The notes: generated by a model from the sequence alone, not told the origin. Shown: positions 17,240-27,122, numbered from the stretch's first letter. The stretch is 64,000 nucleotides of DNA from Ruthenibacterium lactatiformans (GCF_000949455.1 NZ_JXXK01000020.1:4531-68530), one strand, 5' to 3'. Numbers and translations: made by a program.

Positions 17240-19081
17240 TTGCAGAAAACGCCAACTCCATGGTGGATCTGGCTGCTGCCTCTTCCGCTGATTTGGTGGG
17301 CTGCAGCTGCCATGGCCATGCGCTGGCGGTCCGGCATGAATTTGTCGGACCTTCTGAACGCCTGCAATGAGATGTTGGCGCAGCCGCTTCCTCTTGCGTG
17401 GAGCAGCCAGACCCCTCGCTTCCTGCTGATCTTCACCGGTTTGTATGCTGTGATTGCCCTCGTCGCATCCAGTGAACACCGCAACACCCGTCCGGGTGAG
17501 GAACACGGTTCCGCCCGCTGGGGAAACGCCAAAGAGCTCAACCGTCGCTACCGGGATACCCAAGGCCCCAACCTGCTGATGACGCGCAACTTCCGCATCG
17601 GAGTGGATGGCTATAAGCACAAGCACAACACCAACGTGCTGATCGTCGGCGGCGCAGGTGCCGGCAAGACCCGTACCTATGCGGTGCCCAATGTGCTGGA
17701 GTCCGGGCGTTTGACCGTCGGCAAAGGTGCTTTATGTACCGGCTGCTCCATGGTCATCACCGATCCCAAGGGAGAGATCCTGCGCAAGACCGGTGGCTTT
17801 CTCAAGCAGATTGGGTATGAAGTTCGGGTGTTCGATCTGCTCAACCCCGATGCGTCCTTCTGCTATAACCCCTTTCGGTATGTGCGGGATGACAAGGATG
17901 TGCTGCAGCTGATCTCCAACCTCATTCAGAACACCACGCCGCCCCATGCACAGAGCTCCGACCCTTTTTGGGAAAAATCCGAGACTGCGCTGCTCCAGGC
18001 CCTCATGCTGTATCTGCTGCATGAGGCTCCGCCGGAGGAACAAAACTTCGGCATGGTCATGGAGCTGCTGGGCAGCGCCCAGGTCAAGGAGAAGGACGAG
18101 AGCTACGAGTCGCCCCTGGATATCCTCTTCGAACGTCTGGCCATGCGTGACCCGGAAAGCATTGCCGTCAAGCAGTACGGCATCTACAAACAGGCCGCCG
18201 GCAAAACCGCCAAGTCCATCCTGGTGAGCGTCGGTGTCCGATTGGCTGCCTTCAATCTGCCTCAAATTGCCCGCCTGACCATGACCGATGAACTGCATCT
18301 GGACGAGCTGGGAGAAAAGCGAGTGGCCCTGTTCTGCTGTATCCCCGATGCGGATCGTTCCCTGAACTATCTGGTCGGCATGGTCTACACCCAGCTGATC
18401 CAGACGCTTTTCTACCAGGCAGACCGTGTCCATCGGGGACGGCTTCCTGTGCCGGTCCACTGCCTAATGGACGAGTTCGCCAACATTGCTTTGCCCAAGG
18501 ACAGCTTCCTGTCCGCACTGGCAACCATGCGTTCTCGGGGCATCTTCTGTTCCATCATTGTGCAGAACATCGCCCAGCTGAAATCCATGTACAAGGACAG
18601 CTGGGAATCGCTGGTGGGCCTGTGCGATGAGTTCCTTTACCTGGGCGGCAACGAGCAGGGAACTCACAAATACGTTTCCGAGCTGATCGGCAAGGAAACG
18701 GTGGAAACCACCAGCCGAAGCCTTTCTCGAGGCCGCAGCGGCAGCAGCAGTACCAGCCACCAGCAAGCGGCCCGCGACCTGATGACCCCCGACGAAGTGC
18801 GCCTGCTTTCCAATGACAAAGCGCTGCTGTTCGTGCGCGGTGAACGCCCGGTCATGGACTGGAAGTACAATCTGCTCTGGCACCCGAACATCCGCTTCAC
18901 CGAAGATGGCGGCGCGCCGCCCTATGACTACACCGCTGCACCGGATGCCCATGAGGATCTGGCAGGTGCTGCTGAAAACTACGAGCTGCTGGACATGGAT
19001 GATTTCCTGCCGGCAGCCGAACAACCGAAACCCATGTTTACTTATCCAAGGAGGGATGCCCATGCATCGCAACAAGATTGA
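17240..19081 (+). CDS. virD4: VirD4/TraG-type type IV coupling protein
   Basis: 613-aa ATPase that feeds the relaxase-DNA complex to the secretion channel. Two N-terminal membrane segments (about residues 8-26 and 60-77) are followed by Walker A GGAGAGKT (137-144) and Walker B CLMDEFANI. The C-terminal tail is acidic. It starts with TTG directly after the previous stop. The order coupling protein, VirB2-like, VirB6-like, PrgI, VirB4 is that of Tn1549-type ICEs. Confidence 0.95.
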   Translation: MQKTPTPWWIWLLPLPLIWWAAAAMAMRWRSGMNLSDLLNACNEMLAQPLPLAWSSQTPRFLLIFTGLYAVIALVASSEHRNTRPGEEHGSARWGNAKELNRRYRDTQGPNLLMTRNFRIGVDGYKHKHNTNVLIVGGAGAGKTRTYAVPNVLESGRLTVGKGALCTGCSMVITDPKGEILRKTGGFLKQIGYEVRVFDLLNPDASFCYNPFRYVRDDKDVLQLISNLIQNTTPPHAQSSDPFWEKSETALLQALMLYLLHEAPPEEQNFGMVMELLGSAQVKEKDESYESPLDILFERLAMRDPESIAVKQYGIYKQAAGKTAKSILVSVGVRLAAFNLPQIARLTMTDELHLDELGEKRVALFCCIPDADRSLNYLVGMVYTQLIQTLFYQADRVHRGRLPVPVHCLMDEFANIALPKDSFLSALATMRSRGIFCSIIVQNIAQLKSMYKDSWESLVGLCDEFLYLGGNEQGTHKYVSELIGKETVETTSRSLSRGRSGSSSTSHQQAARDLMTPDEVRLLSNDKALLFVRGERPVMDWKYNLLWHPNIRFTEDGGAPPYDYTAAPDAHEDLAGAAENYELLDMDDFLPAAEQPKPMFTYPRRDAHASQQD

Positions 19082-19397
19082 TATGCCCCGCACCAAACGT
19101 CTGACCCGCCGCGCCTTCGCACTGTATGCTGCTCTGGTTCTGGTCTGCTGCGCCGCCACGCCGGTGCTGGCCGACGGTGATCCGCTGACTGTGGTCAACA
19201 ACCTCAGTACCTTCATCTTCTCCATCATCCGGGCCATCGGCCTGATCCTGCTGGGCTGGGGCATTGTTCAGGTGGGTCTGTCGCTGCAGAGCCATGATCC
19301 CAGCCAGCGCAGCCAGGGCTTCCTGACGCTGGCCGGCGGCATCATCATCACCTTCGCCAAAGAGATCCTGGACCTGATCGTTGGCACCGGAGTCTGA
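19062..19397 (+). CDS. VirB2-like / Maff2-type small membrane protein
   Basis: 111-aa protein with a Sec-type signal (hydrophobic core ending TPVLA before DGDP) and two membrane helices (IFSIIRAIGLILLGWGIV and GFLTLAGGIIITFAKEIL). Size, topology and position between VirD4 and the VirB6-like gene fit a VirB2-like channel or pilus subunit. The ATG at 19062 has AAGGAGG 7 bases upstream and overlaps the virD4 end by 20 bases. Confidence 0.75.
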   Translation: MHRNKIDMPRTKRLTRRAFALYAALVLVCCAATPVLADGDPLTVVNNLSTFIFSIIRAIGLILLGWGIVQVGLSLQSHDPSQRSQGFLTLAGGIIITFAKEILDLIVGTGV

Positions 19398-19433
19398 TGT
19401 GCCGGAATATATCAGGAAAGGAGGTGATATACC

Positions 19434-20270
19434 GTGGGTGACAGCTGGATCGTAAGCAACCTCAACGCTGCCCTGACCACCTGGAATGACAAACTGGGAG
19501 AGATCTGGCAGCTGCTGACCCAAAGTCCACAGACCTTCAAGGACGGCCAGGTATGGGCCGTGATGGTGGGCATCCACGGGGCACTGCAAGCCATTGGCTA
19601 CGGGTTGCTGGTACTCTTCTTCGCAGCCGGTGTGGTCAAGACCTGCGGCACCTTCGTGGAGGCCAAACGCCCCGAACAGGCCCTCAAACTCTTTATTCGC
19701 TTCGCCCTGGCCAAAGCAGCTGTGACCTACGGTCTGGATCTGATGCTGGCTATCTTCCAGATCGTGCAGGGGATGGTCTCCACGGTGATCAACCAATCTG
19801 GCGTGTCCGGAATGAGCGCCGTTACACTGCCCCAAGATCTGATTGACGCCATCAACCAGGTGGGTTTTTGGGATTCCATCCCGCTTTGGGCTGTGACTCT
19901 GATCGGCGGGCTGCTCATTACCGTACTATCCTTCGTGATGATCCTGACCGTGTATGGCCGTATGTTTTCCCTTTGGATGTATGCGGCCATTGCCCCCATT
20001 CCGCTTTCGTCCTTTGCCGGAGAACCCACGTCCAATGTGGGCAAGAACTTCCTGCGCAGTTATGCCGGTGTCTGCCTGCAGGGCGTAGTCATTGCTTTGG
20101 CCTGCATCATCTTCTCCGCTGTGTCCTCCAGCCCGCCCGCTGTGGATACCAGCGTCTCGGTAGTAACCGCCACCTGGACCTATGTGGGAGAACTGGCCTT
20201 CAACCTGCTGGTGTTGGTTGGTGCGGTGAAGGGATGTGACCGGATCGTCAAGGAAATCATGGGCCTGTAA
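19434..20270 (+). CDS. VirB6/TrbL-like conjugal transfer membrane protein
   Basis: 278-aa polytopic protein with about five or six membrane segments (AIGYGLLVLFFAAGV, LIGGLLITVLSFVMILTV, LQGVVIALACIIFSAV and others). It matches the TrbL/VirB6-like inner-membrane channel component by topology and gene order. The GTG start has AAAGGAGGTGATATACC upstream, one of the best ribosome sites in the window. Confidence 0.8.
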   Translation: MGDSWIVSNLNAALTTWNDKLGEIWQLLTQSPQTFKDGQVWAVMVGIHGALQAIGYGLLVLFFAAGVVKTCGTFVEAKRPEQALKLFIRFALAKAAVTYGLDLMLAIFQIVQGMVSTVINQSGVSGMSAVTLPQDLIDAINQVGFWDSIPLWAVTLIGGLLITVLSFVMILTVYGRMFSLWMYAAIAPIPLSSFAGEPTSNVGKNFLRSYAGVCLQGVVIALACIIFSAVSSSPPAVDTSVSVVTATWTYVGELAFNLLVLVGAVKGCDRIVKEIMGL

Positions 20271-20291
20271 CAGAAAGAGAAGTGATTGCTT

Positions 20292-20672
20292 ATGGAAATC
20301 AAAATTCCCAAAGAAGTCCGGGACTACCATGAGACCATCTTCTTCGGTCTCAACACCCGGCAGTTTATCTGCTCACTGCTGGCCCTCGGGGTGGCGGTGG
20401 GCGTTTATTTTTTGCTCCGTCCGCTGCTGGGAACAGAGGAAATCGGCTGGGTCTGCATCCTGGCCGCCGCGCCTTTCGCAGCCTGCGGATTTTTTTCCTA
20501 CCACGGCATGACTGCCGAGCAGCTGTTTTGGGCGTGGTGCAAATCCGAGATTCTGAGCCCCAAGCGGCTGATCTATCGTTCCAACAGCTATTACTACGAT
20601 GCGATCCAGGGAGGGATGCGTATGAAGAAACCCAAACAGAAGAAGCGCAGCCGTAAGGAGAAGCGCCATTGA
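20292..20672 (+). CDS. PrgI-family transfer protein
   Basis: 126-aa protein with an N-terminal EIKIPKEVRDYHETIFFGLN motif typical of PrgI. Two hydrophobic helices and a very basic tail (KKPKQKKRSRKEKRH) follow. It is an inner-membrane part of the Gram-positive type IV secretion channel (VirB3-like). Its stop overlaps the virB4 start (TTGA). Confidence 0.9.
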   Translation: MEIKIPKEVRDYHETIFFGLNTRQFICSLLALGVAVGVYFLLRPLLGTEEIGWVCILAAAPFAACGFFSYHGMTAEQLFWAWCKSEILSPKRLIYRSNSYYYDAIQGGMRMKKPKQKKRSRKEKRH

Positions 20673-23008
20673 TCAAGACCCTGTCCAAAGCGCGGAAACA
20701 GGAGCGTGTAAAGTTCCGTATTCCGCGCAGCGTGCAGGACTGCATTCCCATCCGCCGCATTTGGGCGGACGGGATCTTCCAGGTGGGCCACCAGTTCTCC
20801 AAGACCTGGTCGTTCACCGACATCAACTATTCGATTGCCGGCAAAGAAGATAAGACGGCAATGTTCCTGGACTACTGCGACCTGCTCAATGCACTGGACT
20901 CCGGTGCTTCGGCCAAGATAACTCTGTACAACCGGCGGATCAACAAGGAAGAATTCGAGCGGTCCGTTCTGCTGCCTCTCAAGGAGGATGGGTTGGACAA
21001 TTACCGCGAAGAATTCAACGAGATGCTGCGCGCTCAAGTCACCGAGAGCAATAACAGTATCGTCCGGGAACGGTACCTTACCATCAGTGTCGTCAAGCGC
21101 AACATCGAGGAAGCCCGCACCTACTTTGCCCGTGTCGGCACTGATCTGACCACCAAGCTGGCGGCGCTGTCCTCGGTGGCGCAGGAACTTTCGCTCAATG
21201 AGCGCCTGCGGATCTTCCGGGACTTTTTCCGTCCTGCAGACCCGCCGGCAACCGAGTTCGATATCCACCAGAAGGCTCGGCGAGGCCAGCATTTCAAAGA
21301 CTGGCTTTGTCCCAGCAGTATGGAGTTCTCCGCCGACCATTTCAAGATTGATGACCGCATGGGCCGGGTACTCTACTTGCAGGACTTCGCCAGCTATCTG
21401 AAGGACAGCTTTGTATCGGAGCTCTGCGACCTGGATCGTGAGCTAATGTTGTCCATCGATATTCTGCCCATTCCCACCGATGAGGCCGCCCGTCAGCTGC
21501 AGAATACGCTGTTGGGTGTAGAAACCAACGTGACCAACTGGCAGCGGAAACAGAACGCCAACAACAACTGGTCGGCCATTGTACCTTACGACATGGAACT
21601 TCAGCGCAAGGAAACCAAGGAGATGCTGGATGATCTGACCACCCGCGACCAGAGGATGATGTTTGGTCTGGTCACCCTCGTCCACATGGCAGGAACCAAG
21701 GAACAGCTGGATGATGATACCGAATCGCTGCTCTCTGTTGCCCGCAAGCACCTGTGCCAGCTTTCCACGCTGCGCTGGCAGCAGCGGGATGGGTTGGACA
21801 CCGTGCTGCCCTATGGATTGCGGCGCATCGAGGCGCTGCGCACCCTGACTACCGAAAGCACGGCGGTGCTCGTTCCTTTCCGCGCCCAGGAAATTATGCA
21901 GACCCATGGACTCTACTATGGCCAGAACACCATCAGCCGGAACCGCATCGTGGTGGATCGCCGGCAGCTGCTCAACGGCAACAGCTTCCGGTTGGGCGTG
22001 TCCGGCTCCGGCAAGTCCATGAGCGCAAAAGAGGAAATCGCTCAGATTGCCCTGTCCACAGAGGATGATATTTTGATTCTGGACGTGGAATCCGAGTTCG
22101 GACATCTGGTGGAAGCCTTCGGCGGCGAGGTCATCCGCATCTCGGCTACATCGGACACCCACATCAATGCGCTGGATATGGACCGCGCCTATGGTGATGA
22201 GCGGAACCCCATTGTGTCCAAGAGCGAATTTGTCTTGAGCCTGTTTGAGCAGCTGATCGGCAGCGGGCTGGTCACCGCCAAGGAAAAATCCATCCTGGGC
22301 CGCTGCACGGAGCAGGTCTATATGCCCTATGTCCGCAACGGGTACAAGGGCGCAGTCCCCACGTTGAAAGACTTCTACCGCCTGCTCAAGATGCAGCCGG
22401 AACCGGAAGCGCAGGGGTTGGCCCTCTCCTCGGAGCTCTTCATCACCGGCACCCTGGGGACCTTTGCCCAGCCCACCAACGTGGATACCAAGGCGCGCAT
22501 CATCGCCTACGATATCCGCGAACTGGGCGAACAGCTGATGCCCCTCGGAATGCTGGTGACACTGGACGCCATCTACAACCGCGTGATTAAAAATTGGGCG
22601 AGAGGGCATCGCACCTGGATCTTCTGCGACGAGTTCTATATCCTGTTCCGGTACGAGTACAGCGCCAATTTCTTCTACAAGCTCTGGAAGCGCATCCGCA
22701 AGTACAACGGTCTGATCACCGGCATGACGCAGAATGTGGATGAGCTGCTGCGTTCCGACACCGCTCGTCTGATGCTGGCCAACTCCGAGTTCCTGATCAT
22801 GCTCAACCAGAGTGCAACCGACCGGGATGAGTTGGCCAAACTGCTGAACATCTCGGACACCCAGCTGGGGTACATCACCAATGTGCCGGCTGGTTGCGGA
22901 CTGATCCGCTGCGCAGGAAATCTGGTTCCATTCACCAACAACTTCCCCAAGGATACGCAGCTCTACCGCCTCATGACGACCAAGCCCGACGAACAACTGA
23001 AAGGATGA
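20669..23008 (+). CDS. virB4: VirB4/TraE-type secretion ATPase
   Basis: 779-aa motor ATPase of the transfer channel. Walker A is SGSGKS near residues 445-450 and Walker B is IFCDEFYIL near 650. It begins with TTG overlapping the prgI stop. The length and the downstream GMTQNVDELL and AGCGLIRC stretches are typical of Tn1549-like VirB4. It appears complete. Confidence 0.95.
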   Translation: MIKTLSKARKQERVKFRIPRSVQDCIPIRRIWADGIFQVGHQFSKTWSFTDINYSIAGKEDKTAMFLDYCDLLNALDSGASAKITLYNRRINKEEFERSVLLPLKEDGLDNYREEFNEMLRAQVTESNNSIVRERYLTISVVKRNIEEARTYFARVGTDLTTKLAALSSVAQELSLNERLRIFRDFFRPADPPATEFDIHQKARRGQHFKDWLCPSSMEFSADHFKIDDRMGRVLYLQDFASYLKDSFVSELCDLDRELMLSIDILPIPTDEAARQLQNTLLGVETNVTNWQRKQNANNNWSAIVPYDMELQRKETKEMLDDLTTRDQRMMFGLVTLVHMAGTKEQLDDDTESLLSVARKHLCQLSTLRWQQRDGLDTVLPYGLRRIEALRTLTTESTAVLVPFRAQEIMQTHGLYYGQNTISRNRIVVDRRQLLNGNSFRLGVSGSGKSMSAKEEIAQIALSTEDDILILDVESEFGHLVEAFGGEVIRISATSDTHINALDMDRAYGDERNPIVSKSEFVLSLFEQLIGSGLVTAKEKSILGRCTEQVYMPYVRNGYKGAVPTLKDFYRLLKMQPEPEAQGLALSSELFITGTLGTFAQPTNVDTKARIIAYDIRELGEQLMPLGMLVTLDAIYNRVIKNWARGHRTWIFCDEFYILFRYEYSANFFYKLWKRIRKYNGLITGMTQNVDELLRSDTARLMLANSEFLIMLNQSATDRDELAKLLNISDTQLGYITNVPAGCGLIRCAGNLVPFTNNFPKDTQLYRLMTTKPDEQLKG

Positions 23009-23020
23009 GGTATATGAAGC

Positions 23021-23050
23021 AAAAAAATAAAGGACCGCCCAGGGCGGTCC
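23021..23050 (-). terminator. intrinsic terminator (minus strand)
   Basis: GGACCGCCC, one base, GGGCGGTCC (23032-23050), with a run of A on the plus strand at 23021-23031 that reads as T on the minus strand. It ends the small minus-strand gene and may also stop transcripts leaving virB4. Confidence 0.82.
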
Positions 23051-23062
23051 CCATATGTAAGG

Positions 23063-23269
23063 TCAGTGTGACCAGATGTTATTTTCCAGATCGCGCAGAC
23101 GCGCGCGGTAGTCCTTCACGATCTCTTCGGTTTTCTCCACATCCGGGAAGGTGACCAGATAGTCGTCGCCCGCCTGATGAAAACTCACAACACCGGCAAG
23201 ACCCGCTATTTCCGCAACCTTGATGAGCGTATGAAAATCATATTCCTTGGAACTGAACAGAATATTCAT
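23063..23269 (-). CDS. small hypothetical protein
   Basis: 68-aa protein (MNILFSSKEYDFHTLIKVAE) with no known domain; it may be a small ligand-binding or regulatory fold. The start at 23269 has AAAGGAG 9 bases upstream; an in-frame ATG at 23323 lacks one. It is on the strand opposite to the transfer operon, next to an XRE regulator on the same strand. Confidence 0.6.
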   Translation of the reverse strand: MNILFSSKEYDFHTLIKVAEIAGLAGVVSFHQAGDDYLVTFPDVEKTEEIVKDYRARLRDLENNIWSH

Positions 23270-23365
23270 GCCAAAGCGCTCCTTTGATGATTCATAAAAG
23301 TGAGATAAACGACCGTGTGACATTTTTATAAGTATATCATAAAAGGACGATGTTTTGTACCTGTA

Positions 23366-23719
23366 TTATTCTTGCTTTAGTTTCTCGTTGGTTCTGACCG
23401 TTTCTACAGCAGCTTTGGCTACTTCATAGGCGATACGAACTTCATACGGTTCGCAGGTATCCAGCAATGCCTGCATATCACGCTCAAATTGAGGACGGGC
23501 CTGCAACAAATTATCACACAGTAAATCGTCCACTGTGACGCCCAAAGCGTTGGCGATTTTTACGATGGTCGTCAAACTGACCTTGGTTGTCCCCGTTTCT
23601 ACGTTACTCATATGGGTGGGTGATAAAGATATCTTGTCTGCCAGCTGCTCTTGCGTAAGGTCTAATCCGATACGGGCAATTTTGATCCGCTTTCCAATAG
23701 CTTTATAATCCAGCTCCAT
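23366..23719 (-). CDS. XRE-family transcriptional regulator
   Basis: 117-aa DNA-binding protein. The Cro/C1 helix-turn-helix is clear in residues 4-60 (IGKRIKIARIGLDLTQEQLA, ISLSPTHMSNVETG). A short C-terminal helix region follows. The start at 23719 has GGAG 6 bases upstream. It is divergent from the metallo-beta-lactamase-fold gene. A 23-bp perfect inverted repeat in the shared upstream region is a likely binding site. Confidence 0.88.
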   Translation of the reverse strand: MELDYKAIGKRIKIARIGLDLTQEQLADKISLSPTHMSNVETGTTKVSLTTIVKIANALGVTVDDLLCDNLLQARPQFERDMQALLDTCEPYEVRIAYEVAKAAVETVRTNEKLKQE

Positions 23720-23780
23720 AAAAGTCTCCACCATTCGTTTTTCATTATTGTAACTACGGTGGCAAAACAATATAATAAAC

Positions 23781-23803
23781 TATATCCGTAGAATACGGAT
23801 ATA
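23781..23803. promoter_or_regulatory. candidate operator of the XRE regulator
   Basis: Perfect inverted repeat TATATCCGTA, 3 bases, TACGGATATA, between the divergent genes. A TATAAT sequence lies at 23771-23776, so binding here could block a promoter. That this regulator binds it is inference from position. Confidence 0.55.
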
Positions 23804-23931
23804 AGGAAAGACCGTTGGAAAAATATTTATCCAATATGCTTTTTGGCTGAAAAAAGGAATGAAAAGTACGAAATTCTTCCTTTTTCGCGGTTGTTTTCGC
23901 ATACACTGATTCCACAAGCAAAGGAGTTCTT

Positions 23932-25080
23932 ATGAAGCAGGAGCGTTTTCGAAAAGCCTGTGGTATTTTTTGGTCGGCGGTGCTTGCTCTTAGTACCGCT
24001 TCGTGTGCTGCGGTTCCGTCAACTTCGCTTTCGACAGCCCCGGCAGTTACCGCAATACCTGAAGAAATATATGCCGCACCAACGGTTGGTGAGCCAAACG
24101 ATGCGACATTCTCTCTGACTATGCTGGACGTGGGGCAGGGGCTTTCCGTTCTTGTACAAGCGAATGGTGAGTATCTGTTGTATGACGGCGGCGGTCGCGG
24201 CGCGTCCTCCTATGTGGTTGCCTATCTCCAACAGCACGCTGTGAAAGAATTGGAATGGCTGATAGCCTCCCACTATGACGAGGATCACATCAGTGGTCTG
24301 GTGGGTGTGCTTCATACCACACCGGTGGAGCAGGCTTTGATGCCGGACTACACCACCGACACCCAAATCTACCAATCCCTGCAAAATGTGCTGGGAGAAA
24401 AGAGTGTCCCGGTGATTTATCCAGCTCAAGGAGATACCTTCTCTCTGGGCGGTGCAGAAATCCAAGTTGTAGGGCCCCGGAATTATGCCTATGATTCGGA
24501 CAACGACAAATCCCTCTGCCTGCGTATTTGCTACGGGAATTTCCAATGCCTGCTGACCGGAGATGCCGAGCAGGACGCAGAACTGGACATGGTGGCTTCC
24601 GGGCAGGATCTGACCTGTGATTTATATGTGGTAGGGCATCACGGTAGTTCCTCTTCCACTAGTGAAGAACTGTTGGACGCGGCAGCTCCTGCCTATGCCT
24701 TACTTAGCGTGGGGGAGGACAACCCATATGGGCACCCTACAGAACAGACGCTGGAAGCTCTGCAACGGCATGAAATTGCCCTGTACCGAACCGATCAGCA
24801 GGGCGAAGTTACCGTGTATTCCGACAGACACCAATGCTGGTTCAGCACAGAGCCGTGCCAAGACTGGAGTACTGGAAACCAAAGCATTCCCGAAGAACCC
24901 CTTGCCACAGCGGTACCGCAGACCGCACAGTATGTGCTAAACACTCACACCAAAAAGTTTCATTTTCCGGATTGCCCCAGCGTTGATCAGATGAGTGAAA
25001 AGAACAAGGAGTTTACAGATGCTTCTCGAGATGAATTGATTGCCAGAGGCTATACGGCCTGTGGCCGATGTAATCCATAG
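23932..25080 (+). CDS. ComEC-like metallo-beta-lactamase-fold lipoprotein
   Basis: 382-aa exported protein. A signal peptide ends at a lipobox-like LSTASC. The hydrolase core resembles the soluble C-terminal domain of ComEC/Rec2: SHYDEDHISGL metal ligands, LTGDAEQDAE, VVGHHGSSSSTS. The C-terminal module (FHFPDCPSVDQM, ACGRCNP) resembles a small Cys-rich metal-binding tail seen in secreted nucleases. It may degrade or process nucleic acid outside the cell during transfer; the substrate is not shown. It is divergent from the XRE regulator and ends at a terminator. Confidence 0.82.
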   Translation: MKQERFRKACGIFWSAVLALSTASCAAVPSTSLSTAPAVTAIPEEIYAAPTVGEPNDATFSLTMLDVGQGLSVLVQANGEYLLYDGGGRGASSYVVAYLQQHAVKELEWLIASHYDEDHISGLVGVLHTTPVEQALMPDYTTDTQIYQSLQNVLGEKSVPVIYPAQGDTFSLGGAEIQVVGPRNYAYDSDNDKSLCLRICYGNFQCLLTGDAEQDAELDMVASGQDLTCDLYVVGHHGSSSSTSEELLDAAAPAYALLSVGEDNPYGHPTEQTLEALQRHEIALYRTDQQGEVTVYSDRHQCWFSTEPCQDWSTGNQSIPEEPLATAVPQTAQYVLNTHTKKFHFPDCPSVDQMSEKNKEFTDASRDELIARGYTACGRCNP

Positions 25081-25090
25081 ATATATATGA

Positions 25091-25133
25091 AGGGCGGCTA
25101 CCTGCCGGAAAAGCAGGTGGCCGCCCTTTTTAT
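25091..25133 (+). terminator. intrinsic terminator
   Basis: AGGGCGGCTACCTGC pairs with GCAGGTGGCCGCCCT around a short loop, with two mismatches, followed by TTTTTAT. It ends the lipoprotein gene. Confidence 0.78.
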
Positions 25134-25161
25134 ATAATATTTTCAAAAAGCAGGTGATTCA

Positions 25162-26886
25162 ATGAAAGAGAATACCCACAAAGAGCCCAAGCAGAAACCC
25201 TTTGGACGCGCGTCAAGAGAACGCGTAACAAATCGGCTGCCGAAAACCCTTGTGCGGCAAGCATGGCTGAAAAGTAAGGAAAAAGCAATTTCGGCAACAC
25301 GCACAAAGTCTGGTGGCAACTATACCTCTGCACAGGAAATGGAAGAGTATGCTGTCCAGCAAGGAGAAGCCTATCTGGAAGATGGAGTTCTCTTTGCATT
25401 GCGGAAAACAGGTGACGTTGCCAAAGATCGTTTCACTCGCAAACAAGAACCGGATAAACCGCCACAGGATGATTCCGTGTATAGAGATGCTCCGGAACCG
25501 AGAGAGAAGAAAAACGCAGTCCGTAAAGCCTCCGGCTCCGATCCGCAAGCAAACGCCAAGACGGAGCAGAAACGACGAACTGCTCAGAAGCAAAGCCGCG
25601 ATGTCAAAGCGCGCCAGCAACGGATCAAGAAATCTACCCGAGGGGTACGCGGTGTCGATAGAGATCAAAAACAACTTCGCACGGCTGCCAATACCGTCCG
25701 CAAAGAAAAACAGGCAAGGCAAGCAGTGCAACGCACACAGAGAATGATCTATCGGGCCCAGCAGGCCGCCCGGGAAAGCGCAGAAGCAGCCAAAAAGGTG
25801 ATTACTGTAATACACTCGGCGATTCAGCACCTGTTGGCTGCCCTGCAGAGCCTTGCGGCTGCACTGATTGCTGGCGGCTGGGTAACCGTGTTTGTCATCC
25901 TGCTGATCTGTTTAATTGCCCTTGTGGTAGGATCAGCTTACGGTATCTTCTTCGCTGAAGAATCCCCGGATGAGAATGCTATCAGCGTACAGGATGCCGT
26001 GGAACAGCTAACCGAAGAATATCGGGACCGGTTGGAAGAAATTGAAAACGGTGTAGACTATGACCGCCAGGAGATCGAGTCCAACGATGGCAGCTATGCC
26101 ATTGCGTGGCAGGATGTCCTGGCGGTTTTTGCGTCGCAAACATCAGGGGATGCCAATGGTGCTGCTGTTGCCTATTTGGATGAGGACAACGTGGATCGGC
26201 TGCGCACCGTCCTTTGGGATATGAACGAACTGGATTGGCGCACCGAAACCCAAACTCGGGAGGTAGAACAAACAAATGGGGAGGGGGAGACAGAAACCAC
26301 AACCATTACAGAAACCATCCTGATCATTGAAATGACCCACCATACACCGGAAGAAATGCGGGAAACCTATCACTTTACAGACAGGCAGAATGAATACCTG
26401 ACACTTCTGTCAGGCGAAGATACCACAATCCTTTGGGGTGAACTACTGGGTGGCTTCGTGCAGGGAAGTGGGGAACTCATGGCCCCCGGCATGGATACTG
26501 TTTTCGCAGACGGAGCCCTCCAATGGCCCTTGCCGATTGCGGGAACAATTACATCACCGCAAGGCTACCGTACCGATCCTATCACAGGTGAAATCAGCTA
26601 CCATAGCGGTACCGACATCGCTGTTCCGGAGGGTACACCAATTTTGGCTGCTGCAGATGGTACCGTAACAATCGCCAATGCCACCGACAGTTGGGGAGGC
26701 AGTTACGGGTATTATGTTAAAATCGACCACAGTGGCGGGCTGACGACCCTCTACGCCCATTGTTCCAGCATCTGTGTCACTGCAGGGCAGCAGGTAGATG
26801 CCGGTCAGATTATCGCTTATGTTGGGCACACGGGAAGGGCTACCGGTAGCCACCTTCACTGGGAGATATGCTTGAGTTCGTATTGA
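25162..26886 (+). CDS. CD1108-like protein with M23 peptidase domain, 3' truncated
   Basis: 574-aa transfer-system wall hydrolase. It has a long basic coiled N-terminus (about residues 1-215), a single membrane segment (about 230-260), an extracellular stalk and a C-terminal M23 peptidase. The zinc ligands are visible (YHSGTDI and GSHLHWEI). The reading frame ends 5 residues after GSHLHWEI, where family members normally continue through another strand and a DP-type ending. This looks like a gene cut by a rearrangement, with unrelated AT-rich DNA following. The ATG has AGGTGATTC upstream and is the first gene after the terminator. Confidence 0.82.
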   Translation: MKENTHKEPKQKPFGRASRERVTNRLPKTLVRQAWLKSKEKAISATRTKSGGNYTSAQEMEEYAVQQGEAYLEDGVLFALRKTGDVAKDRFTRKQEPDKPPQDDSVYRDAPEPREKKNAVRKASGSDPQANAKTEQKRRTAQKQSRDVKARQQRIKKSTRGVRGVDRDQKQLRTAANTVRKEKQARQAVQRTQRMIYRAQQAARESAEAAKKVITVIHSAIQHLLAALQSLAAALIAGGWVTVFVILLICLIALVVGSAYGIFFAEESPDENAISVQDAVEQLTEEYRDRLEEIENGVDYDRQEIESNDGSYAIAWQDVLAVFASQTSGDANGAAVAYLDEDNVDRLRTVLWDMNELDWRTETQTREVEQTNGEGETETTTITETILIIEMTHHTPEEMRETYHFTDRQNEYLTLLSGEDTTILWGELLGGFVQGSGELMAPGMDTVFADGALQWPLPIAGTITSPQGYRTDPITGEISYHSGTDIAVPEGTPILAAADGTVTIANATDSWGGSYGYYVKIDHSGGLTTLYAHCSSICVTAGQQVDAGQIIAYVGHTGRATGSHLHWEICLSSY

Positions 26887-27080
26887 ATCAATTTCGAGTA
26901 CTCTTCTAGTGATATTAGCATCGAATATAATCTTTGAGTGCTTTCATTTTATAAAATCATAGTACAGTAAATAATAATATGGACTTAGCCAAACCAGAGC
27001 AAATTCTACAATATACTTTGCCAAAACGGAAATCGAACTTTACTGGATTTTAGAAGACTAGAAACCGCTGCATAAATAGC
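26887..27080. other. AT-rich intergenic stretch at the probable ICE/island junction
   Basis: No open frame of note. Base composition falls sharply relative to both sides. It follows the abrupt end of the M23 gene and precedes the first island terminator, so it is the likely breakpoint. I see no clear transposon ends or target duplication. Confidence 0.5.
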
Positions 27081-27122
27081 AAATGGCCCCCTTACAAGGA
27101 TTTCCCTGTAGGGAGCCATTTG
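27081..27122 (-). terminator. stem-loop terminator
   Basis: AAATGGC with CCTTACA pairs with TGTAGGG and GCCATTT around the loop (one wobble). It lies directly beyond the stop of the minus-strand dehydrogenase gene. Confidence 0.7.
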
